Positions 42,401-48,948 are shown, counted from the first letter of the stretch. The stretch is DNA of 64,000 bases from Halobacteriovorax sp. DA5 (GCF_002903145.1 NZ_PPDJ01000001.1:1-64000); one strand, 5' to 3'. The notes: generated by a model not told the origin, from the letters alone. A program made the numbers and translations.

Positions 42401-42788
42401 ACAAGCTGCGGGTTCTGGTTGGGAGCAAAAAAGAACACACACTCTTTCAAATGGAAGTACGATTTGGGATTTTTCTGGAAATGTTTGGGAGTGGGTTGAT
42501 TGGGACTCGGGAAGTGCTGGCTTTACTACTGGTCCAACAAATGGGACAGCTTCTTGGCAAGCTTTGACATCTTTATCAGGTTCAGTAACAGCAAATGATC
42601 TTCAATCGAGTGGCGGATATACCTCTAGTCAGTCTTTTGGGCAATGGTATGGCGGTTCTGCGGGCGCTGCGCTTCGCGGCGGTCGTTGGAGCTCTGGTAC
42701 GAACGCCGGTGCGGTCGCGCTCAGTTTGAACGCTGCTCCGTCGAACACGGGCACGGACATTGGCTTTCGCTGCGTCTATCGCCCGTAG
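39456..42788 (+). CDS. DGR target: variable-surface lipoprotein with C-type-lectin/FGE-like end
   Basis: A 1110-residue lipoprotein. The TTG start follows AAGGTG; lipobox LSGC gives Cys17. The N-terminal part includes a TIG/IPT-like region (about 40-110), then long tail-fibre-like repeats (ITxGTTAQYWRGD, NGYLSSADWTTFNNK), as in phage fibres and surface adhesins. The C-terminal 250 residues have an FGE-sulfatase/C-type-lectin fold (FSGNVWEWVDWDSG, GGRWSSGTNAG, IGFRCVYRP). The final 40 codons are the variable repeat (42662-42774). By analogy to Legionella LdtA it would be displayed on the cell surface, binding ligands that the DGR changes. Confidence 0.9.
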   Translation: MRTVFVYIALSLILSGCFFQPDKVETFGLDRNATKSGSVAKATVSAVSIVNDQLVINGSALDGVNTVRITGPSGFDETFAIESKTTSNLIANGLKNISFAVGAVFSLIISDAYGAATFQVTFTLQDGAVTASKLASMGAGIGQVLKYDGTTWVPSDLGGLTYAGNWNATTNSPDLSGGGNLGEYYIVNTSGTYDLLGGAGTNSWAVGDWVVWNNVLAQWEKIDNATNVQSFNGRSGAVTPQSGDYTWAQINKTTSSINDIADVDTTGIASGKILKWNGSAWVISDDLSGGGAGSVTTAEISDGTIADVDISGSAAIAQSKIANLSTDLSSKLPLGGGTMTGNIAMGANNITFSTGLVDGVDVSALSSQVTTNTTNISGKEPTITAGTTAQYWRGDKSWQTLDTDAVPEGATNKYYTAAQARTDLIEVGSITNGQTTTAPSSDDVSDALALKQDQITGSTDLSVNSITSSAQGGINVAPFGTGVGQTGEFRFYELTANGSNYVGFKSPDALAASLIWTMPAADGSSGQVLSTDGSGVLSWVTPSSGSVTTVTASAPLSSSGGATPDISISQANGSTNGYLSSADWTTFNNKQNAITTGTTAQYLRGDLSLSTLATDVRGTTLTGFVSGAGVVSSADTVLSAINKLDGNIAGKEPTLTKGNLTEATSSVLTITSGTSAVIGTGTTIEVKQANTTTNGYLSSADWNTFNNKLGASNVDNSTIEVSGGNLQVKDSGISTAKVADGAITGIKISNSLETKSADYTVTTADNNKVFLVSGASTLTLPAAATAGSGFAITIKNIDASETVAVVAPEAIDGEIYGKELQSQYATAQLISNGSAWFITYSTGTLGTGALSCPTGFIAVTGNGTLGTSDFCVMQFEARNVSSTPRSNDADASSSPWVSINATTAQSECESMSEGGFSGTFALISNPEWMTIARDIEGVASNWSGASVGSGHIPRGHTDNSPGSALAITSTADSYDGTGNNSGQAAGSGWEQKRTHTLSNGSTIWDFSGNVWEWVDWDSGSAGFTTGPTNGTASWQALTSLSGSVTANDLQSSGGYTSSQSFGQWYGGSAGAALRGGRWSSGTNAGAVALSLNAAPSNTGTDIGFRCVYRP
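42662..42774 (+). repeat. DGR variable repeat (VR)
   Basis: 113 bp matching the template repeat at 45494-45606 without gaps (offset 2832). Fourteen mismatches: 13 are at template adenines and one is T to G at 42714 (Phe to Val). The left 22 bases and right 20 bases are identical, the latter being the expected initiation-of-homing sequence. Changes give N to R, S, S, S, A, G and D, and T to A, at surface-type positions. The VR ends 11 bases before the stop codon. Confidence 0.95.
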
Positions 42789-42840
42789 CGTCATAGTTAA
42801 CTCATTTAAAACAAGTTTAAGTCGGCAAGACCCTTGGAAA

Positions 42841-42853
42841 GCGGCGTAGCCGC
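42841..42853. other. Small GC hairpin downstream of VR
   Basis: GCGGC-GTA-GCCGC, 5-bp stem, 67 bases past the VR, lying in a copy of an AAGTCGGCAAG-led segment (42819) that recurs with another hairpin at 43162. Confidence 0.5.
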
Positions 42854-42926
42854 GTATTGGATTCTTGGTCCTTGGAATAAAAAGTTGAGTTGAAAAATTG
42901 TTTTGTGAAAAATCTAAAATTTTTAG

Positions 42927-42946
42927 GCCCGCGCGAAAGCGCGGGC
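42927..42946. other. GC hairpin with GAAA tetraloop, candidate DGR target hairpin
   Basis: GCCCGCGC-GAAA-GCGCGGGC is a perfect 8-bp GC stem with a GAAA loop. In the Bordetella phage DGR a hairpin of 7-10 bp with a GNRA-type tetraloop downstream of VR is needed for efficient homing. This one lies 153 bases past the VR, further than usual. No T-run follows, so a terminator is less likely. Confidence 0.6.
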
Positions 42947-43091
42947 AAATTATCTTAGAGAGTTTAGCGTTTCCATATTTACTGAATAGATATTATGTTA
43001 GGAATAAATTTATGATTGATTTACATTAATAAATTTTATAGAAATGAAGAAAAAAGTTGCAATGATTAGGGTGGATATGGTCGAATTTTTT

Positions 43092-43155
43092 AGCAGAGCA
43101 GAGCAGAGCAGAGCAGAGCAGAGCAGAGCAGAGCAGAGCAGAGCAGAGCAGAGCA
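43092..43155. repeat. Tandem AGCAG pentanucleotide repeat, about 13 copies
   Basis: 64 uninterrupted bases of AGCAG, 12.8 copies. A small frame (43044-43163) would translate it as SRAEQ repeats, but has no ribosome-binding site. A pentamer tract can gain or lose units by slippage, so its length may vary among cells. Confidence 0.9.
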
Positions 43156-43279
43156 TTACTTAAGTCGGCAAGCAATTGGATAGGATGAGCGAATGCTCAT
43201 CCCTTGGCTCTTGACCCTTGGAAAATAAAAACAAATTTTAGCAAGCAAGATGAGGCCATAGCAAGGCAGGCTTCACACT

Positions 43280-43308
43280 CGCCCCGTAGGGGCGAAAGAA
43301 ATTTTTTT
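43280..43308 (+). terminator. Terminator-like hairpin
   Basis: CGCCCC-GTA-GGGGCG (43280-43294), then AAAGAAA and seven Ts. The likely terminator for target-gene transcripts or antisense RNA in the DGR intergenic region. Confidence 0.6.
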
Positions 43309-43322
43309 GATTATTCGGAAAC

Positions 43323-43354
43323 TTTCCGGAAAATATAGAAATGCTTTCCGGAAA
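43323..43354. promoter_or_regulatory. Paired TTTCCGGAAA palindromes
   Basis: Two identical 10-bp palindromes at 43323-43332 and 43345-43354, 22 bases apart (two helix turns). A related palindrome TTTCCGAATGATTCGGAAA (43766-43784) and TTCCGGAA (43804-43811) lie inside the downstream HTH gene, suggesting autoregulation. Confidence 0.65.
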
Positions 43355-43431
43355 TTCCAGAAAGTATTTCCATTTGCGGCTCACAAGTAACCTCTTCTTT
43401 ACGCGGCATGGAATTAATTTTTGTTAAATTT

Positions 43432-43462
43432 AATCAAACTTTTTACTCTAAATAGTTTGATT
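43432..43462. promoter_or_regulatory. AATCAAACT/AGTTTGATT operator pair
   Basis: AATCAAACT (43432-43440) and AGTTTGATT (43454-43462) in AT-rich DNA ahead of the DGR accessory operon. It is the same motif as at 35595-35646. Confidence 0.6.
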
Positions 43463-43540
43463 ATTGTTAAGGCACGTTTATCCCTCTAAAATAATATCAA
43501 TTTATAAAAAGAATTAACTGAAAGAGAGTGCTTGTTGATT

Positions 43541-44170
43541 ATGAAAAATAAAAATGGTGATTTAACCGTTCAGGAGGCTTCAGAGCGGCTCGGAGTCACG
43601 CCTCGGTCAATTATTAACTACATCAACGCCAAGGAGATCGAGGCGGTTAAAGTTGGAAAATCATGGTTTATTAGAAGAGCTTCATTAGACTCTTTTTCAA
43701 TCAGATTTGGCATTGGAAGAAGTGTTTCATCGTCACCCTCCACCAAGGAGAAAGTAGAAACAAACTTTCCGAATGATTCGGAAAATGCGGAAAAAGAGGA
43801 AAGTTCCGGAAAATCATTTTCTGTTAAAAATTTGAGACTTTTTGCTAAGGCCAAGGATATTTTGGGGGCTCTAGAGTTTGATCAATCAGAGGCTAATGCA
43901 AACTTAAAGGAGCGCTTGGAGGATTTGAAACTCTCTGCGATTGAATTGCTTGGCGCTGGGTACTACTCTTTTGAGCCAAAAAACAAAAAAAATCTCTATA
44001 ATGAATCAAGGCAAAAGGTGGGCGCCATTCTTGCTTTGTCTTATTTCAACTTAACAGATTGTGAAGCCTCTCTAAAGCTCGTTCGTGAAATTGAAGATGA
44101 TCTTCTCCCTGCATATTCAGCACTTATAAAAAGAATGGATCGAAGAAATGAAAAGCACAAAAGTATATAG
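43541..44170 (+). CDS. DGR-associated HTH regulator
   Basis: A 209-residue protein. The N-terminal MerR/Xis-type helix-turn-helix (LTVQEASERLGVTPRSIINYINAKEIEAVKVGKSWFIRRASLD) is followed by a low-complexity linker and a helical C-terminal domain (KAKDILGALEF...ERLEDLKLSAIELLGAGYYSF). The helical part could pair with Avd or bind RNA; unknown. It overlaps avd by 23 bases, making an HTH-avd-RT operon. Start at ATG 43541; a TTG lies three codons upstream. Probably binds the TTTCCGGAAA palindromes. Confidence 0.7.
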   Translation: MKNKNGDLTVQEASERLGVTPRSIINYINAKEIEAVKVGKSWFIRRASLDSFSIRFGIGRSVSSSPSTKEKVETNFPNDSENAEKEESSGKSFSVKNLRLFAKAKDILGALEFDQSEANANLKERLEDLKLSAIELLGAGYYSFEPKNKKNLYNESRQKVGAILALSYFNLTDCEASLKLVREIEDDLLPAYSALIKRMDRRNEKHKSI

Positions 44171-44507
44171 TGATTGCTATCAGGCCGCCATCCAGATATT
44201 TCATCGGACGAAGTCATTTCCAAAGGCACTTCGCCCAACACTTGGTCGCAAAATAGAAGAAGCTTCTTTAAACTGTCTTCTCAGTGTAAGAAAGGCAGGA
44301 GTAACCAAAGCAAGTGTCCGATTGAGACATCTCTATAGCGCATCCGAATCTCTCGACGAGATTAGGACTCTTATTCAATTTTCACGTGATATGCAGGCCC
44401 TCAATGTTGCTGGTTTTTCTGAGATAACGACTTTGACTAAAGAGATAGGAAAAGAAATTGGTGGATTTATCAGATTTGAAAGAAAAAATGCTCATCCAGA
44501 GAGTTAG
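44148..44507 (+). CDS. avd: Avd, DGR accessory variability determinant (four-helix bundle)
   Basis: A 119-residue helical protein of the Avd/23S-IVP family: KVYSDCYQAAIQIFHRTKSFPKALRPTLGRKIEEASLNCLLSV, then RLRHLYSASESLDEIRTLI, matching the four-helix pentamer fold. Avd is needed for mutagenic reverse transcription with the RT and template RNA. Arg/Lys-rich helix faces fit nucleic-acid binding. It overlaps both the upstream HTH gene and the RT start. Confidence 0.88.
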   Translation: MKSTKVYSDCYQAAIQIFHRTKSFPKALRPTLGRKIEEASLNCLLSVRKAGVTKASVRLRHLYSASESLDEIRTLIQFSRDMQALNVAGFSEITTLTKEIGKEIGGFIRFERKNAHPES

Positions 44508-45471
44508 TGATTTTGAAAACCTCCTTATTGCCTTTTACGATTGTTCAAGGGGAAAACGTCGAAAAGAAGGGTATCAAAAGTATCTCTTCAATTTTGGCGA
44601 AAAACTAAAACACATTCAAGAGGAAATCAATAAGACCAGTGATTTTAAGTGGGGTGGTTATCGGGAATTTTATGTTCATGACCCAAAGAAAAGGCTTGTG
44701 ATGGCAGCACCATTCAGAGATCGAATTGTTCACACAGCACTTCATCGTGTGGTTGAACCTATTATTGATCCGTCATTTGGTTGTAGGACGTTTGCTTGCA
44801 GGACGGGTATGGGAAATAGAAAGGCGGCGGTCCGACTTCAAAAACAGCTTTCTATTATGGGAAAGAATCGCTACTGCATAAAGCTTGATGTGAAAAAGTA
44901 TTTTGCATCAATAGATCACAAAATTTTGTTTCACAGTTTTATGAGTCTTCTTCAGGACAATAGTTTAGAAAAAATACTCTGGAGTTTAATAAAGTCGCAT
45001 GAAGACTATAACTTGAAAGGAAAGGGAATCCCCATTGGGAACCTAACATCACAACTTTTTGCCAACTTTTATCTCTCCTTATTGGATAGAAAGGCCTGCG
45101 AACTTCTTGAGATTGATTTCTTTGAGGATAAATATGAAAGAGATGCAAGCTACATTCGTTATATGGATGATATGGTGATCTTAGCAAACGATAAGAAAAG
45201 GGCACTTCGTGTGGCAAGTGAGCTGGTGTCCATTGCGAATCGCGAGTTGAAAATTGAAATTCCTACATACAAATATGTTGTTCTGGCCAATGATCCAGTT
45301 CCTTTTCTGGGGTATGTCCTCAATGAAGAGGGAGGGCGTCCATTGAGAAGAAATGAAAGAAAGTTTACAAAAAAAATAATGAGGTTAAAAAAGAAGGGCT
45401 TTGACTTATCGTACAGAGCACAAGTCATTCAATCTTATGAGGCCTGGCAAAATTTACAATTGGAGGTGTAA
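44458..45471 (+). CDS. DGR reverse transcriptase
   Basis: A 337-residue reverse transcriptase of the DGR group. Motifs: IKLDVKKYFASIDH (catalytic Asp), IGNLTSQLFANFYLS, the characteristic [I/V/L]GxxxSQ signature of DGR enzymes (other bacterial RTs have QGxxxSP), and YIRYMDDMVIL with the catalytic Asp pair. No maturase or nuclease domains, as normal for DGRs. Starts are TTG 44458, GTG 44461 or ATG 44488; all overlap avd. The template repeat begins 22 bases after its stop. It copies template RNA with errors at adenines. Confidence 0.95.
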   Translation: MVDLSDLKEKMLIQRVSDFENLLIAFYDCSRGKRRKEGYQKYLFNFGEKLKHIQEEINKTSDFKWGGYREFYVHDPKKRLVMAAPFRDRIVHTALHRVVEPIIDPSFGCRTFACRTGMGNRKAAVRLQKQLSIMGKNRYCIKLDVKKYFASIDHKILFHSFMSLLQDNSLEKILWSLIKSHEDYNLKGKGIPIGNLTSQLFANFYLSLLDRKACELLEIDFFEDKYERDASYIRYMDDMVILANDKKRALRVASELVSIANRELKIEIPTYKYVVLANDPVPFLGYVLNEEGGRPLRRNERKFTKKIMRLKKKGFDLSYRAQVIQSYEAWQNLQLEV

Positions 45472-45493
45472 AACCGATTCGCTCTTTTTCTGG

Positions 45494-45606
45494 GGGCGCT
45501 GCGCTTCGCGGCGGTAATTGGAACAATGGAACGAACGCCGGTGCGTTCACGCTCAATTTGAACAATGCTCCGTCGAACACGAACACGAACATTGGCTTTC
45601 GCTGCG
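45494..45606 (+). repeat. DGR template repeat (TR)
   Basis: 113 bp, aligned to the VR without gaps. It contains 26 adenines, of which 13 are changed in VR. Read in the VR frame it encodes mainly Asn (AAC/AAT) codons at the variable sites, the usual TR codon choice that gives wide diversity without stop codons. It lies 22 bases downstream of the RT gene on the same strand, the standard place for a TR. Confidence 0.95.
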
Positions 45607-45848
45607 GTTTTTTTGGCGTCGGCAGACTTGGGAGAAAATAGGTGTAGGAAGTTTACGGGTACGCTTGTAGGCCACTTTTCTCACAATAGTGAGAACCCAA
45701 GGCACTTCGGTTTTATTCCTGGGCCAACCACGAGGGGGAAATTTCCCCTTTGTGGAGTCCGAAAAATTAAGCGACATGAAGAAGTTCAAAGTCAGGGGCA
45801 CGAATTGGTTGAAGCCTATTTGTGATGTGTGAAACTTGGATGCAGGAA

Positions 45849-46514
45849 TCATTTAAAATTTTCTAAGAGCGCTTGGACAGCTTTGAGTTTGTCATCCGAG
45901 ATTGTCTCCAATATTGCCAGGCAATTATCAATGACCTCATCCCTTAAAACCTCAGAGTTCAGAAGATCATAGTAGTCTTCCATTTTTTGGCCATAGGAAT
46001 GAACAATGTGCCGTATTTCATCAAGCTTATCAGTAAGATCGACCCTGCCACTTTCTCTGTGGTCAATCATGCTACGACTGAAACCACAAAGTTTCGCAGC
46101 ATCTGGCTGGGAAAGTCTCGCTCTTCTGCGCAGAACTTTAAGGACGCGAGATTCTTTGGAGATAATTTTTTGATACTTCCGGTATTCTTTGGGGTCTCTT
46201 CTTGTGGTTTTGTAGGCGCTTCGGGCAGGCAGTTTGGGAATGACAAGTTCTCCTTCCAAAATTTGTTTAAATTCGCTTTTAGTATAGCGGAAGCGTCGCA
46301 AAAGGATGCCCTGATCTTCAGGGCTAAAATTTGACCGGCCATCTTCACATTTCTTTACTGTTTCTTTGGATTTTCCAATTAGTTTGGCCACTTCCTCACG
46401 CGTGACTTTTTTGAAAATTCTCACATCCCTTAAGGCCTGGCTTTCACGGGTATGGCGATTAGTTTTTTCTTTTCCTTTTCTCTCTGAATAAGTGTGCAAT
46501 CTGTCTTGATACAT
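45849..46514 (-). CDS. Double helix-turn-helix (XRE-like) regulator
   Basis: A 221-residue protein with two XRE-type helix-turn-helix units: VTREEVAKLIGKSKETVKKCEDGRSNFS (about 38-65) and LSQPDAAKLCGFSRSMIDHRESGRVDL (about 130-157). The rest is charged and helical. A strong AGAAGGAG precedes the ATG. It is the last gene before the tRNA end, reading inwards, so it probably controls integration, excision or the DGR. A 17-bp palindrome (46628-46644) upstream is a candidate operator. Confidence 0.8.
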   Translation of the reverse strand: MYQDRLHTYSERKGKEKTNRHTRESQALRDVRIFKKVTREEVAKLIGKSKETVKKCEDGRSNFSPEDQGILLRRFRYTKSEFKQILEGELVIPKLPARSAYKTTRRDPKEYRKYQKIISKESRVLKVLRRRARLSQPDAAKLCGFSRSMIDHRESGRVDLTDKLDEIRHIVHSYGQKMEDYYDLLNSEVLRDEVIDNCLAILETISDDKLKAVQALLENFK

Positions 46515-46610
46515 TTTCCGTCTCCTTCTGTTTCAAGGACTCTCGAAAAAGTGGATGACGGTCTTGGATAAAATGAAGATCGTACGGTGTCCCTTTTGTT
46601 CAGCAAGGGA

Positions 46611-46656
46611 TTGCTCGTTCTTCAAGAGGTCGTTTGAAACGACCTTCTATGAGCAA
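46611..46656. other. Nested hairpin GGTCGTTT-G-AAACGACC inside TTGCTC/GAGCAA
   Basis: An inner perfect 17-bp palindrome (46628-46644) with an outer stem TTGCTC (46611-46616)/GAGCAA (46651-46656). Either an operator for the double-HTH gene at 46514, an accessory recombination site, or a small structured RNA. Confidence 0.5.
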
Positions 46657-46744
46657 GGTGGTGCTCACTTGGTTTTCTTTGAATTTCTACAAAGTTAATT
46701 ATCATAAGGGTCGCCTACTCATTACTTATGGTTCACTCTGGACA

Positions 46745-46776
46745 GGGTAGCCTCAGAGTAGCCATAAAGTAGCCAA
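46745..46776. repeat. Right arm-type integrase repeats (AGTAGCCA)
   Basis: GGGTAGCCTC, GAGTAGCCAT and AAGTAGCCAA, spaced exactly 11 bases apart (46745, 46756, 46767). The last is identical to the left-end repeats at 166-185. The set lies about 135-165 bases from the tRNA 3' end, similar to the spacing at the left end. Confidence 0.7.
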
Positions 46777-46909
46777 CTTATGAAATATCTTGAAACAAAC
46801 AGAGATGCCTAAACTTCCGAATTCGACTAACTTATTGCAACCATTAGTTTTTTAATTTTAAAGACTTGAAGCATTTTGGGCCCCAGAGGGCCCAATCAGC
46901 TAACGAAAT

Positions 46910-46985
46910 TGGAGCGCGTGACAAGATTCGAACTTGCGACATCCACCATGGCAAGGTGACACTCTACCAACTGAGTTACACGCGC
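46910..46985 (-). tRNA. tRNA-Gly (anticodon GCC)
   Basis: A 76-base cloverleaf: acceptor GCGCGTG/CACGCGC, D-stem ACTC/GAGT, anticodon stem TCACC/GGTGG with loop TTGCCAT (anticodon GCC at 46950-46952), T-stem GCAAG/CTTGT, discriminator T and encoded CCA. Its 3' end faces the element. A tRNA 3' end is a common tyrosine-recombinase target; the element restores the gene on integration. Confidence 0.97.
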
Positions 46986-47101
46986 TTATTTGAGTGAGAT
47001 GAAATATATTGCTGAGAGAAAAAGTTGTCAATAGGTACAGAATATTTTTTTTCAATAAAGTATTAACTACTTAATTTTACAAATATATTCTGCACCTTTG
47101 T

Positions 47102-47956
47102 TTAAATTAAAGGTAAATAAATATCTGTGATCAGTTCATTTTCAGGAACCTCTGGAAAGAAGTTATGATAATGAAAGAAAAGTGGAAAATCTCGAAGCTC
47201 CTCGCCACTTGTCGGAAGCCATTTTCCATATAATTCGTAGATCTTACCCTCAATATTATCAGGTGAACCAAAGTGGCGTACAACAGCACATCGCCCAGCT
47301 GGAATCGTTTTTTCGATAACTCCATCTTTATTTTGTTTTAAGTCTTCAAATAGTTCACCACAAATATCAAAGGCAAAATCCTCTGGTTTTGTATTATTTG
47401 GATCGTTGTAGACGATACCAAATGTGCGTGCTTTGTTTATTGGTGATTGCTTACTTTGAATTCGCCAATTTTTAAACTTTTCAACTGAATTGTTAAGAGT
47501 TGTGGGTGAAGCTCTATGTTCAAGAACGGCCACCTTCATTTCTTCTAAGTTTATTATTTTTATTTCCATGTGATTATCTCCTGTAGGAATTATGAATTGA
47601 TATTTCTCATGCCACTTTTCCCAGTTAGGTGCACTTCTAAATTGAGAAGGAGTAACATTAAAAACTTTTTTAAAAGAACGAGAAAATGCCTCAGGACTAT
47701 CGAAATTAGCATCAAATGCGATATCGATAATCTTCATTTCTTTGTTGAAGACAAGTTGATACGAGGCCCTCTTTAATCGTGTTAATTGAATAAAGCTGTA
47801 TAGACTAATATTAAGTTTTGCCGTGAAGACACGGTGAAAGTGATACTTAGATAAACCTGATACTTCTGATAGTTTTTCAAGGTTAAGATCTTCATTAATA
47901 TTATCAGCTATATATTTACAGATAAGAGCTATTCTATCGTTATATTCATTACTCAT
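47102..47956 (-). CDS. AraC-family regulator with GyrI-like effector domain
   Basis: A 284-residue regulator. Residues 1-105 are the AraC double HTH (LNLEKLSEVSGLSKYHFHRVFTAKL...IDIAFDANFDSPEAFSRSFKKVFNVTPSQFR); residues 125-284 are a GyrI-like small-molecule-binding domain (MEIKIINLEEMKVAVLEHRAS...YLPLI). This fusion is common in multidrug-response regulators (Rob/SoxS-type). First chromosomal gene beyond the tRNA; base use is clearly more AT-rich than the element genes. Confidence 0.9.
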   Translation of the reverse strand: MSNEYNDRIALICKYIADNINEDLNLEKLSEVSGLSKYHFHRVFTAKLNISLYSFIQLTRLKRASYQLVFNKEMKIIDIAFDANFDSPEAFSRSFKKVFNVTPSQFRSAPNWEKWHEKYQFIIPTGDNHMEIKIINLEEMKVAVLEHRASPTTLNNSVEKFKNWRIQSKQSPINKARTFGIVYNDPNNTKPEDFAFDICGELFEDLKQNKDGVIEKTIPAGRCAVVRHFGSPDNIEGKIYELYGKWLPTSGEELRDFPLFFHYHNFFPEVPENELITDIYLPLI

Positions 47957-48018
47957 AAAACTATGATAGCGTACTTTAATTTTGGAAACTTGATTAATCT
48001 TGCTCTTTAAGAATTTCT

Positions 48019-48948
48019 TTATAGATTTCTTTTTCCCGAGCCATCAGGTGAATCGAGAATATATTGAGGTAGAAGCCACCCTGGGACTTGGCGGCGAAGC
48101 TTACGATAGATTTCTCGCCCTTCATCTTGTGTGAGGTAGAAGTGCATGGCACCTTTTGCTTGGTCAGGATGGTGGAGGTAGTAGGGCCTAACTCCTAAAT
48201 CATGAAGTTTATAAATAAGCTTTTCTAAGTCTTCGACTTTATCATTCACGTCTTTTAGAAGCACAGATTGCGAGAGTAGTGGAAAGTATTTTCCAAGTTT
48301 TGCAATACAATCACGCACATCGCTTGTGATCTCATCGGCGTGATTTATGTGAATAACAATATTGATATCGTTGAATACTTGCTTGAACTTGTTAAGAACT
48401 TCGATCACTTCATTACCAATATAATTTGGAAGGGAAGCGGGAGTTCTGGTATGAAAACGAATGAATTTAATATGTTCTAATTTGCTAAATTCATTTAGGT
48501 AGAAATCGATTTTTGCAGCTGAAAGCATAAAAGGATCGCCACCTGAAAAGATAATTTCATTAACCTCAGTATGGGCCTTGAGGTAAGTTATAACTTTTTC
48601 AAAATCGGCCTTAAAAATTTCATGCTTTCCACTTAATTCATTCTTTCTGAAACAATAGCGACAAATTACCGGACAAATAGTTGTCGGAGTAAAAAGGGCG
48701 CGATTATCGTAGCGATGGATCAGTTGTGGAGCGACGTATTTTTGTTGATCACCAATTGGGTCATCAAATCCATCCTGATGAAGTTCTTGATTAGAAGGAA
48801 GAAATTGTTTGGCATGAATGCCATCAAATCCTTCTTTTTCAATTAGCTCATTTATATGATTGGGGATAAAAACTTCGTAGCGAGATGGTTCTAAATTGAG
48901 ACCAAAGCGAGCATTGACTTCATCTGTGCTTCGCAGTCCTTTTCTCAT
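48019..48948 (-). CDS. KamA/EpmB-family radical SAM aminomutase
   Basis: A 309-residue radical SAM enzyme of the lysine 2,3-aminomutase family. [4Fe-4S] motif CPVICRYC (CxxxCxxC) is followed by FSGGDPFMLSA and HTRTPASLP. The C-terminal YYLHHPDQAKGAMHF contains the pyridoxal-phosphate lysine region seen in KamA and EpmB. Shorter than clostridial KamA (about 415) and close to EpmB (about 340), which makes beta-lysine for elongation factor P. The partner EpmA is not in the window, so either role is possible. It overlaps the small gene at 48945. Confidence 0.85.
   Translation of the reverse strand: MRKGLRSTDEVNARFGLNLEPSRYEVFIPNHINELIEKEGFDGIHAKQFLPSNQELHQDGFDDPIGDQQKYVAPQLIHRYDNRALFTPTTICPVICRYCFRKNELSGKHEIFKADFEKVITYLKAHTEVNEIIFSGGDPFMLSAAKIDFYLNEFSKLEHIKFIRFHTRTPASLPNYIGNEVIEVLNKFKQVFNDINIVIHINHADEITSDVRDCIAKLGKYFPLLSQSVLLKDVNDKVEDLEKLIYKLHDLGVRPYYLHHPDQAKGAMHFYLTQDEGREIYRKLRRQVPGWLLPQYILDSPDGSGKRNL

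Larger units (their letters stand above)
42789..43540. other. DGR intergenic region: hairpins, AGCAG repeat, operators
   Basis: No gene is supported in these 752 bases. In order: the GC hairpins at 42841 and 42927; an AGCAG tandem repeat (43092-43155); a second AAGTCGGCAAG segment (43162-43172) with hairpin GGATGAGC-GAAT-GCTCATCC (43183-43202); terminator-like hairpin CGCCCC-GTA-GGGGCG plus T-run (43280-43308); two TTTCCGGAAA palindromes (43323, 43345); and AATCAAACT/AGTTTGATT (43432-43462) before the accessory operon. Confidence 0.7.
46515..46909. other. Right end of the element, non-coding
   Basis: No gene in 395 bases. It carries an extended hairpin at 46611-46656 and arm-type repeats at 46745-46776, then AT-rich DNA leading to the tRNA 3' end. 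Also CCCTT/AAGGG near 46591-46609. Confidence 0.6.

Noticed and set aside
43092..43155. Could the AGCAG tract be a CRISPR array?
   Set aside because: It is a pure 5-base tandem repeat with no spacers and no cas genes nearby.
43044..43163. Small reading frame with SRAEQ repeats across the pentamer tract
   Set aside because: No ribosome-binding site, and repeats in any frame give open reading; not supported as a gene.
45481..45606. TR as a decayed copy of the target gene's 3' end
   Set aside because: Mismatches are almost all at adenines, and position behind the RT with Asn-rich codons marks a template repeat.
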